A stretch of DNA of 64,000 nucleotides from positions 45,303 through 109,302 of the forward strand of contig CAJNDT010000958.1 in NCBI GenBank assembly GCA_905221615.1, given 5' to 3'. This document shows, piece by piece, positions 41,829-51,007 of this stretch; within the stretch, counting starts at the first letter, position 1; each line of letters begins with the position of its first letter. The DNA is from Symbiodinium sp. CCMP2592. Taxonomy: Eukaryota; Sar; Dinophyceae; Suessiales; Symbiodiniaceae. The notes under the pieces are model-generated. The model saw only the letters and a list, made by a program, of their open reading frames with translations, was not told the origin of the DNA and did no database searches. The position numbers and the translations under genes are program-made.

Positions 41829-43220
41829 TCAGGTCAGGGTTTTAACCGACTCAGCCTTATTCTGCTTGTCTGCCAAAGAATCCCGGCAAATTCTAAGGCA
41901 GGCACTCCAAGCATCTGCTAAATTGTCGTACTGCGACCAGGAGTACTGGGATCGGCATTCTGTTGGCTTCTTGATCCAGAAAGCCTTGTTCCTCACAAGG
42001 ACGTCAATGGCGATCCCGTCCGGCAGTCGAACAGTGTAAGAGTGCTTGCCCGAAGCATCGGCCGGTGGCTGAGCCTCCTCTGGCATTCCTGTGATATCAT
42101 AGCCTTGGAACAGGAGTGCATCACTAGCTGCAGAATTTTCAGGCCTCGCCGCCTCGAGCTTTTTGTCAGGACCAGAATCGCTTGCTGCATCAGGAGACTC
42201 CTCAGCAGGAGCTGCTTCGGAATCCGGTGCTTCCTGCTCCTCCGGGGCGGACGACTGCTTACACTTGCCCTTCGCTTTGGCTTTAGCTTTCCCACGAGCT
42301 CGTTTCAGCTTCGGGCCTTTTTTGCCTTCATTCATCTGAGCAAGCCATAAATTCGGCACCTCCGATTGGAATGGCATTTCAGATGGAAAGCGAACCATGC
42401 AGAACCCCTCAGGTCCCTCTGAAAGTTCTCCTCTCACTTCTTGGCCATCTGGATTGAGTCTGATGTAGCATCCAGCCGCAGGGTCAAAATAAGCCTTCTT
42501 TGCTCGTCCTTTGGTCTTCGCTGCGGCCGGCTCCTCATTTTCCGACGAGCAGATTTCAATTTCGCTTTGGCTGTCATGAATAACACCAAAGTCATCAACA
42601 TCGCCAGCTTCGTCTGCAAGCTCGACGTCTGCATCTTTAACCTCCTCCTCTGCATCTGTCCGATTAAGTCCATAAACCGACAAAATCTCTTTGGCGGACT
42701 CGGGACGTGCAGCCGTCTTGCGTCTCACTCTCCTCTCAGGAGAGAACAACAACCTCTTCTTCAAGTTGGAAGCCCGGGATGTCGATGGAACTTCGTGAGA
42801 ACTGGCCTTCGAACTAGGTGCTTTCGGCGAAGAATTGCAAGTGTCGGACAAACTCTTAAGCCTCTGCACAAGCCTCCAGAGCGCTGGCTCCAATTTCTTG
42901 CCAGTGGAGGTGCTCTGCATCTTGCTTCGAGCAAGAACGAAGCAGGAGCAGATCTTCTTGGCAATTTCCTGTGCATCGTCTTTGCTTATCTCAAAGGCCT
43001 GCATAATGCCATCCCTCAGGACATTCACTGTCGGCCTCAAAGTTTTTTCCACGATTTCTTGGATCAAGGCCTCATGCTCTTGCACGACTTTTGTATCTGC
43101 CTCTCTGAAAGATGCTATATCGATAGGTCGGTTCTTGAAATGAATCACGAAGCAGGCGCAAATGTCCTTCGCTGTAGCCGTGTTCTTCGCCCTCGGACTG
43201 CTTTTCAAATCGAACTCCAT
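41829..43220 (-). CDS. Accessory gene with repeated FxxCF helices, function unknown
   Basis: 463 aa from ATG 43220. Two similar segments, DICACFVIHFKN near residue 20 and KICSCFVLARSKM near residue 100, suggest an internal duplication. A basic KKRLLFSPERRVRRK stretch and acidic linkers follow. GCYIRLNPDGQEV and a Lys/Ala-rich KRARGKAKAKAKGK lie in the middle. The C-terminal 60 residues (KHSYTVRLPDG...AWSACLRIC) look like a small folded domain. It may be a DNA- or RNA-binding accessory protein. A frame open 33 bases upstream of the ATG, with CAG acceptors, suggests that an upstream exon is possible. Confidence 0.5.
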   Translation of the reverse strand: MEFDLKSSPRAKNTATAKDICACFVIHFKNRPIDIASFREADTKVVQEHEALIQEIVEKTLRPTVNVLRDGIMQAFEISKDDAQEIAKKICSCFVLARSKMQSTSTGKKLEPALWRLVQRLKSLSDTCNSSPKAPSSKASSHEVPSTSRASNLKKRLLFSPERRVRRKTAARPESAKEILSVYGLNRTDAEEEVKDADVELADEAGDVDDFGVIHDSQSEIEICSSENEEPAAAKTKGRAKKAYFDPAAGCYIRLNPDGQEVRGELSEGPEGFCMVRFPSEMPFQSEVPNLWLAQMNEGKKGPKLKRARGKAKAKAKGKCKQSSAPEEQEAPDSEAAPAEESPDAASDSGPDKKLEAARPENSAASDALLFQGYDITGMPEEAQPPADASGKHSYTVRLPDGIAIDVLVRNKAFWIKKPTECRSQYSWSQYDNLADAWSACLRICRDSLADKQNKAESVKTLT

Positions 43221-43498
43221 GCTGCCCGGATCTAAACTCTGTATATACTGCAAAACTGGTTAAAATTTAGGGAAGCTGCAACATGGATCATTATAATCTG
43301 CTGCTGCATGTTCCACGCACACTGCACTGCAAGCTGCTTACGATGATCACCTGCAAGCATGCATGCACACACCGCACAATTGTTCGGTTCTCGCAAAAAA
43401 CATTGCCGCAACTCCCAAAAAATCCATGACAAACATTACATCATGCTCAACGATTCATCGATCGGCCCATGTAGCAAAAATGATCGATCTTGCAAGAA
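43221..43498. other. Spacer upstream of the accessory gene
   Basis: No coding signal. It presumably holds the 5' region of the gene ending at 41829. Confidence 0.35.
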
Positions 43499-43726
43499 GA
43501 AATACCATGCTTAATTAAGATGTGTTATTTTCAACAACATTTAAGCAATGATTGTTTAATTAAGCATTGTATTGCTTAATTAAACAAGTAAAAGTGTTTA
43601 TTTAAACAATTTTAACAAGAAACATTGTTTAATTAAGGTTTTACAGCTTAATTAAACAATTTTTATGTTGATTAATTATATACTTAAGCATGGTTTCCTT
43701 ATTTAAACATCTTTGGAAGCTCTGGG
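43499..43726. repeat. Right subterminal region and TIR
   Basis: At least eight TTTAATTAA, GCTTAATTAA or TTTAAACA-type words in both orientations, ending with the inverted copy of the 34431 terminus. CATGCTTAATTAAGA at about 43507 is also matched near the left end at about 34533, supporting a common terminal structure. Confidence 0.7.
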
Positions 43727-43756
43727 AACCGTGCAAACGACATCACACATGTTTTT

Positions 43757-46700
43757 ATGCCTCCACGGAAACGTTCAAAAGCACTACGATGCGGGGTTAC
43801 AAAAAAGGACGTTGGAGCGCAAAGTTTGTTACCACCCAAGAAACCAATGTGCAAAGGACGGCACACTTCAAGGTACTTGATAGTTCCTGACCGGCTCAAA
43901 GGAAAAACCCGCGAACAACGCAAGATCGAACGGCGTCAAAACCGCCTTAACCCCACGGCCGCGCTCTTGCTCATCCGGCAGTGGCCATCTTTTCTCGGGG
44001 CCGCCCCTCAACCTGGCCAGGACTGCAGCTGGGGCCTTTCCCTCCAAAGTCTGTCTTGCATTAAGGTTGGTGGCGCTCTCGATGTATTCCTGCAAGTACT
44101 CAAAATGCCTGAGGCACGTGTCCCACTGGCCATTGGCATGCCCGTGCGCCCGTGCACCTTACCTGCGCCACGGCCTCGGAGCCACTTCGCCTCGGAAGTG
44201 CATCTCGCGCTGTCCTTCTTGCAGGCAGTGGAGTCGGCTGCCAGAGCCCCTCAATTCCCACCTGCCCCTGACCTCACGCCGGCCGACTTTGTGCGGCTCA
44301 AACAGCGCATCATTGCCCTCCACCCAGTAGCCAGGCGCTGCAACCCTCGGGAGCCGTTCTGCAGCAATTGGCGTCTCCCGGCATCGCTGATCCCAGAAGA
44401 GCTGCACGCGCTGGCTGCCCTGATGGGACAGTCCTTTTGTCGCCACATTGCTGAGCTTCTGAACAGCCCGGATGGCCTCCTGAGCGGACACATCACAGCC
44501 ATTCTAGCCGCTCGGGCACAAGGACGCAGCTCTCTCAGCATCCTGGGCTGTGCTGGCTCATCCAAAACTTTCTCTCTGTGGTGCGCCCTGGTCTGTCTGG
44601 ATGCTGTTCTGGAGCAAACGGTATTCTGGACGGCGCAGCAGCATTCTGCGCTCATTGCTGTTGTCCGTATTGCCTCCAACCTGTCGGTCGATGCCCCACA
44701 ATGGCTGCGCCCACTTGTCGTTGTGCGTAGGCTGTCTGGCGATGCCGAAATGATCGACCCTTTATTTGATCATGTGCCTTTCACCGACGCTGCTGAACAC
44801 AAAGCGGCCGACTTAGGAGAGATTGCCACTCAGCCAGGATCCACGAGGCGCAACACCCGTCTCACATCCCCCTCAGTTGGCAGTGCTCACATGTTGCTGC
44901 TCACGCAGGGCTCTGCCGCGCTGCAACTTCGTTATGCCTCCTAGACTAGAGCGAGGTGAAAACCTACCTAGCCAGTGCACATGTCATTGTTATTGACGAG
45001 GGGCAACAGGAGGGACAGCCCGCCTCGGCGGCCATCCTTGCGAACACTGCCGGCCAGCTCGTCATCCGCACCGGGGACCCACGCCAACCCGCTGGTGGCG
45101 GTGAAGGCGAGGTCCAAGTCCGCACCCTGGCACGACTCATTGCCAAGCCAGTCGGCATCCGCGGCGTCGCCCAACTAGCCCCGCAGCCAGTCTCCCCGGG
45201 GTTTGGTTCAGTCTACACCGCAGGGGCCGCTTCACACCATCCGGTGGACTAGCTTAGGACACCGGCATGACGGCCATCAGGGCGCCGAGCCGCCGACGGG
45301 AGCCACCATAACCGTGTGTCGTGAGTTGTCCGAGTGCCTCTTTGGCATTGAGGATCGATGAGGATCTGCAGGAGCTACGAGGGTGTCGGGTCACCCGACA
45401 AGGGATGAAATACTTCATCCCTTATTCAGGCATCACCAGCATAGGTGACCGAGTGTGCCCTCACCCCGACCGGCTCACGCCAGCGGCTATTGCGGTGGAC
45501 TTCCTCCACCAGTCGGAGTCCCATAGCGAGGCGATGTTGTGCTATCTCAATCGTCTGTCAGCTGTCGGCGCAATACTGGCGCCGGCCAATACCGCTATGC
45601 AAGCTGAAGGCTTGGCCCCTATCAATGGGGTTTGCCTGAATCTAGCCCTGGTCGCCTCCACCAGGCTGCTGGCTGACCTTTATCTACTAATCACGGCCGT
45701 TCGTTACCCTCAATCCATCAGTATGCACAGGGTTTCCGATGCCACTCCGTGCCCGATCACCATCGGTGAGCTAGCTGCGGACACCGCGGCGAGGCGGCTT
45801 CAACGGGTAGCGGCGGACGGCACTCACCAGCCAGGAGTGTACTTCGTCCGATTACCGCGGCATACATCCTCGGACATGCACCCAGAGGGCTTGATGGAAT
45901 TGCTTTGTGTCCTCCTGGTATTCGCTTACAACGTCTGCGGGCATCGTTTCGCAGTGCAGGCTGGACGGAAAGTCACGGTAGTCACACCCACCACCCGGGT
46001 TTTTGACGCCCTCAAGCATGGTCTTGGCCTCAGCAATGCTCGCCCCGCCAACGCGGACACGGGTAACGCGCACCGAGTGGTGGCGGAAGGTACATCCCTC
46101 GCGGAGTTTATCTCGGGTTGGCTGCCAGAGCTTCCCCGCCGGGACACCTTACCACGGAGGCGCAGGCTGCATCCCTCTTCTCCTTCTTCTATGACCATCA
46201 CAATGAATTGGGTGCATTTGTGGACCTCTTCACCACTACAGTCTGCGCTGGCACTACAGGTGCAGTCGACATCTGCATTATCGACAGGGCTGGCCGCTTT
46301 ACCATGACCGGAGAGGATGCTCACCAGCGGCTTACGGCGGGCAGCACGCGACCCACGGGCCCATTGATCATCGCCTCCCCCACTCATTGGTGGGGTTTCC
46401 GGCGGCATTGGAACTCCACTCTGTCCTTCATCACACCCACGTGCGATGGGAGGAGCTGTACAGTGCCTTTGGACTGGCCAAGCTTGGGATATCAAGCCCT
46501 CCCCCACGAGGACAACAGACTGCCCAGGAGTTTTACGAACGATGGTCCGTGAATCGCGTTCCCTCGCTCTGTAAGGCTTCAGCGGTCGCAGCTCACAGTG
46601 GCATAGAGGGCTACCCGGTTCAGCTCCTCCTTCAAGTGTCCTCGTTAAAAAAAATCCAAGCTTCAACACTTCCGGCACCAAGACAACTAAGAGTGGAAAC

Positions 46701-46761
46701 AGTGCTTCAGTCTGAGAAGAAAGTATTCCTGCTGCGCAAGAACCCTCATTCAAGCTTCTAG
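43757..46761 (+). pseudogene. Frameshifted SF1 helicase
   Basis: ATG at 43757 opens 395 codons with a basic N-terminus (MPPRKRSK) and a Walker A-like GCAGSSKTF near residue 270. After a TAG at 44942, a second frame (44956-45252) gives Walker B VIVIDEGQQ and the SF1 motif TGDPRQPAGG. Further coding-like pieces follow in other frames at 45321-46150, about 46140-46385 (FFYDHHNELGAFVDLF, DICIIDRAGRFTM) and 46387-46761 (WEELYSAFGLAKLG). Order and motifs fit a UPF1/DNA2-like SF1 helicase of about 950 aa. At least four frame changes make it a pseudogene, unless small introns account for them. Walker A has SS in place of the usual TG. Confidence 0.6.
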
Positions 46762-47994
46762 TGCCGCGACCACTCACAGCCTGTGTCCGACAACAGTGCG
46801 ATGATCGGGACTACAGGAACGAGTGCTGCATGAAGTTACACATTTGTTTTTTGCTGCGTGGCCCACATTGCATCAGCTAGATAGAAGGACTGAAAATGCA
46901 AGCACACCAAATCGAAACAAACAAAGCAAAAGTTGACAAAAGAACGTGAACGCCTTCAACACAAAAGCAGATGCCACACGAAATTACTTAAGGGGACGAA
47001 ACATGAATTTAGGGACAGATTCAAGATTTTTGACAGATTTGAAAACTGCCAATGCAGGTTTAACGCAGTTAATTTAGGTTTCCAATCCAGTTTCAACGCA
47101 GGTTCACCCAGGTTTTAATCTAGGTTCTGACCAAATCCAGGTTCCAAATCCAAGCGTTGGTTTGAAGAAAGGTGCAAAAGAGCTGTAGAAACCTTCTACC
47201 AAAGATCAAGCGAAGTTAGGCACCAAGACGCAAAATCATTCTGCGCTAATTGCGTTGAACAACCGTGGCCTGCTCAACAACGCTGGAAGAGGGAGCAGAG
47301 CTTGCCGTTCCCTTCACAAGCAAACCTCTGCACTTGCAAACACCAGAATCGCAGCTCTTGAAGTTACACATTTGCTTTTTTGCTGCGTAGTGCCCACATT
47401 GCATCAGCAGGATGGAATGGAAGTGAAGTCATCCATACTTCAAACTATTGGCCTAAGAGCTGCCAACCATCGTTCGAAATCCTACTATCGAAGTCCACTC
47501 CTCGAATCGAGGAGAGAGGAAGCGGTGGATATTTCCAAGTGGCTAAACACCATGATGAGCATGGTTCGGAAGCGGATCGGCGTGGACTTTTTGGCGTTGA
47601 TCATCCTATTTTCGCGAAGTCTTTGTTCATGTTGGGTGGATCGTAAACCGTGGAAGGACTCACTTCGCAGCCTCGAGGTTTCGTATCTGTTTAGGGCACA
47701 TGTGAGAAATAGTATGTGTGCATATTCATGGACTTATATTTCAATTGATGCGCCACAAAACAGAAAGGTGACACTATTTAAAGCGGTCATTTTTTTGTTG
47801 TTATGATGTTGCCCAAGCATAACTGTAATTCAACTCAGTGGACTTATTACAAGTCAGGCAAGTTAGAATAGCAACTTTATTTTGCATTCATATGGTTCGA
47901 CATTGCTGCTCATGTCAACATATTCCTTGCTCGCTGGCCTCGTTGTCGAAGCAGAGTAAAGGAAATGCATGCAGATCATGGATGCCTCGCACCG
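46762..47994. other. Intergenic left flank of E2, with a 48-bp direct repeat
   Basis: No gene supported; a plus frame at 47255-47806 (183 codons) lacks recognisable motifs. Positions 46832-46877 and 47360-47408 are direct repeats (GAAGTTACACATTTG...CCACATTGCATCAGC) differing by a few bases. The repeated word CAGGTT is frequent at 47050-47150. CACCG at 47990-47994 is the left target duplication of E2. Confidence 0.5.
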
Positions 47995-48162
47995 CGTTAA
48001 AACCCAAACGCGCCTTGAGGCACACTTCTAGGTTTAGTAAAAGGAGGTGCAAGCCGACTGACTGACTACGTCACGCAAGGCTACAGCAGTGAAAGCTAAC
48101 AGCACTTTTACACCTTTCGTTGCAACCAACTGTTCACCACGCGCTTGTCACGCAGTGCAAGT

Positions 48163-48173
48163 CTTGAGCCAAA
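48163..48173 (-). other. Spliced-leader-like 11-mer in the E2 LTR
   Basis: The minus strand reads TTTGGCTCAAG, the same string as in the unrelated E1 LTR and the 3' end of the dinoflagellate spliced leader. The other E2 LTR keeps 10 of the bases (62790-62781). Interpretation as a trans-splicing relic or mimic is inference. Confidence 0.5.
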
Positions 48174-48585
48174 GTGAAACGGGGCGCGGACAGAGACTTC
48201 AGCACACTCACTTCCGAGGTAAGTCCTAAGGACTCCTAACGGCTTCTCTGCACTGGCAACTCTGCTACACGGCCCAGGTGTTCCCCGGACTTCGTCTAGA
48301 AGTCCGCTCTCACAGCAAACAAACTGAAAACACTCTGATGTTCATCATGCTTCAGGGAAACACCGTTCTTCGTGAAAACTCGTGAGGAAAACTCCGGTTG
48401 GACACGCTTCTGGTAATGATCACTTTCACCGCAAGGTGAGACAGGAAGCGTGAGCGCAGCGACCGACAGACAGACAACTTTTCCCTACTCCTACCGTTCA
48501 CAACTACACCTAAGGTTCTCTAAAACTCACAAAGGAGAAAACAGAAAGTGTTCCTGACCTTGGCGAGACACAGGGGCACCATTAT

Positions 48586-48599
48586 AGGATTGAAAATCA
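48586..48599. repeat. LINE target-site duplication, left copy
   Basis: AGGATTGAAAATCA is repeated exactly at 53552-53565 and brackets the LINE. A 14-bp duplication is typical of target-primed reverse transcription and unlike the 5-bp duplications of the LTR elements here. Confidence 0.88.
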
Positions 48600-49074
48600 C
48601 GCTCGAGCGGTCGGTCCGCTGGGCTGAGCCCAGTTCGAGTCAGGGTGAGACGAAGTTTGAGGGGAGTCACCTCACCCTGAGTTCTGAGCCTAGTCCACTT
48701 TGGGAGCGGCGAGTTTCTCTAGACCAGTCTGACATCAGGTGATGTCCTTAAACAGCACCCTCGGCACAGACTGGTCGAGCTCACCTGCCTACTGCGGTTG
48801 CCCTCAGCCTACCTTCCAAGGAGTCTCCTCACTTTGAGCTAGGCGGCAACAAAAGGGGCAAGGGAGGTATCTCAACCTTGTAGCTTCTCCAAGTCCACGG
48901 AGTCTCCTCACGTTGTTGGCTTGTAGAGCAAGGGAGTAACCTCACCTTGAGCAGACTTAGGCTTGTGACCAAATTGGCTCGTTGAATTAAAGCTGGAAAG
49001 GGGAGTCTCCTCACCCTGGAGCGGCTTGCAAGCTTAAGGGAGTCACCTCACCTTAAGACCCTTCAAGGGGTTTC
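48600..49074 (-). repeat. LINE 3' region with degenerate tandem repeats and terminal hairpin
   Basis: About seven degenerate copies of GGGAGTCACCTCACCTTGAG (plus strand) at about 48659, 48818, 48898, 48930, 48998, 49029 and 49066. A 15-bp perfect hairpin lies near the end. No reading frame. The repeats resemble units that recur inside the neighbouring coding repeat at 50.1-50.6 kb. Confidence 0.75.
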
Positions 49075-50981
49075 TCAACTCGTTGGGGTGTCCAAACTTG
49101 GGATCGGAACGAGCTGCCAGGTTGTATCATCCGGATTGCTCCAAGGGTTGCTCAGGGGAATGACCATACAAACCTTGTAGCACAAAGGGAGGTAGGTTAA
49201 GAACCCCGAGTCCTTTAAACCCTCGAAGTGGTGCGGGAAGTCCTGGAGGCGGTGGAGGAAGACCTTGGCCAAAACCTCGGGGGAGCCATAGAGATGGATT
49301 TGTTCTTCCACCCATGGCCCAAACATTTCATGTTTGGCACATAGGCCAAGAAGCCCCTTGGTTGCCGCCTTTCCAGGCCAGCGCTTGTGCTGCGCTTCTC
49401 TCCAGCGGCCCCCATCGTACAAACAAACCTGCACGTAGTCGGCCGAGCGCAGCTTTGCACTTTGGAGCGCCATGTTCTCGGCGCGTGTGCGCGCCAAGGT
49501 CGGGAGGGCCCAACCTACGTTGTGCTCCCCAAGATCCGACAAGCGGATATGGCAGGCACACAAAAACGCGACCACACTTAACAAGGCCAGGAGGTCCGGG
49601 ACATCAAGTGTCCTAAGCCTTCCCTGCGGAGAAGCCACAGGGATGACCCGCCTGTAGAAAACCGCGCGGGCACGAAGGGAGAAACCTCGGCCATGGCCAT
49701 TCTCTGACAGGGTGAGCAGGACTTCACCAGAGGACCCCGGTCGAGGAATAAAGGTGAAATCTCTGGATAGTCCCTCCAGAAAAATCTGCTCCTGGTCCAT
49801 GGCCTCGGCGAGCCCCAGCTTGAGGACCTGAACTTCGGCTCCAAGTCCCCATTGAGCCGGGGGCTCCAAGGTGACACGACTGCCACCTACCCCCAATACG
49901 GCCCATACCCCTCCAAACTCGTCCTCCAGCTCCGCCGGAGTGTAAGTAGTCCAAGGCGTGCCAGACGTGCCTTTTTTGTTTAGGGACACACCTCGGAGGG
50001 ATCTCGGGATCTTCAGGGGCTGCTTGAAAAGAAGCTCCAAGGGAACCTCCGGATCTGGTTCCCCTCTGATGTCCTCGCCCTTGATTCCCGGATCTGGGCC
50101 TGAATGGGACTGCGCTGGGGATGGAGCTTCGGTGGTGGCCGGTGAGTTTGTCTCAACCTGGGCACTGGGGACAGGATCTGGGTGAGGTGAGGGTTCCTCA
50201 ACCTGCTCAGGCACCAAAGAAGAGGCTGGCTCAGGTGAGATCTTCTCAACCTGTGTTTTGGAAGCCGGGCATTCTGTATCCGGCTTGGGCGCCGGTGAGG
50301 TAACCTCAACCTGGGAGCTTTGGGCAGGCTCCTGCTTAGGAGAGGTCAGTACCTCTTCCTGCTCAGGCTCCAAGGGAGAGGCCGGTTCAGGCGAGACCTT
50401 CTCAAGCTGGGTTGTGGCGGCCGGGCCTGGATCACCAGCTTCTGTATCCGGCTTGGTTGCCGGTGAAGGAACCTCAATCTGAGAACTCTGGGCAGGTTCC
50501 TGCTTAGGAGAGGTCAGCACCTCATCCTGCTCAGGCCCCAAAGGAGAGGTTGGTGCAGGCGAGACCTGCTCAACCTGGGTTGTGGAGGCTAGGCTTGGTT
50601 CATCAGCATTGGAAGGCGAGGGCACCTCAGCCTGCAGATTGGAACCGGAGGCTCTGGCGAGGCCTCCTCAGCCTGGGCCTCTGTGCGTTGCCGCTTTGGC
50701 GGTGGTGGTGGTGGGGTTCGGGCTACCCCCGTCTTGGGTGCGGCTTTTGGCCTCGTGATAGGGGCCTCCACCGACCTTGACAAGTTGGGACCAGAAGCCG
50801 GAGGTTCCCGGTCGGTACCTGAATGCTGGCTTTGCCTGGAGTACCTTGATCTCGAAATAGCAGGTTTGCCCTCACTAAAACGATGCTGCAAGAGGGCCTG
50901 GTACCGCTGTTCCGTTACCGGGTCCTCGAAAGGGGCATTCTGCCCCTTCCCTGGCTTGTTCTTCCCTTTTCCTTTACCCAT
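49075..50981 (-). CDS. Last LINE ORF: basic, Pro/Glu-repeat protein, function unknown
   Basis: ATG at 50981, 27 bp after the protease ORF stops. The start MGKGKGKNKPGKGQ is strongly basic; a PPPPPPKRQR motif follows. Coding then changes frame near 50625-50650, so there is an indel or a shift. Three tandem repeats of about 50 aa follow (cores TQVEQVSPAP, SPLGPEQ, SPKQEPAQSSQ). The C-terminal 300 residues look globular (PAELEDEFGGVWAVLG, RLRTLDVPDLLALLSVV) with one hydrophobic stretch. It could serve as the nucleic-acid-binding protein of the element, although LINE ORF1 proteins usually precede RT. No family recognised. Confidence 0.5.
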
Positions 50982-51007
50982 CTTGGAGCCAAAAGCTGCG
51001 AGAAGGC

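Larger units (their letters stand above)
34431..43726 (-). mobile_element. Candidate 9.3-kb DNA transposon with 28-bp TIRs
   Basis: CCCAGAGCTTCCAAAGATG, one variable base, then TTAAATAA begins at 34431 and is matched in inverted orientation at 43726-43699. Both ends continue into AT-rich subterminal DNA full of GCTTAATTAA and TTTAATTAAGC words, as in transposons with many subterminal binding sites. All convincing genes between the ends are on the minus strand, and the one nearest the left end looks like a DDE-type transposase. Only AA is duplicated at the outer edges, so the target duplication is unproven. The superfamily (CACTA-like, KDZ-like or new) is undetermined. Confidence 0.55.
47995..48599 (-). 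repeat. E2 3' LTR, main part
   Basis: 605 bp matching 62613-63216. The sense strand starts TGATTTTCAATCC here because the 14-bp LINE target duplication includes it. The first 17 bases of the original LTR also remain at 53568-53552, beside the polypurine tract. Confidence 0.9.

Noticed and set aside
47255-47806. 183-codon plus frame left of E2
   Set aside because: Includes part of a non-coding direct repeat and shows no conserved motif.
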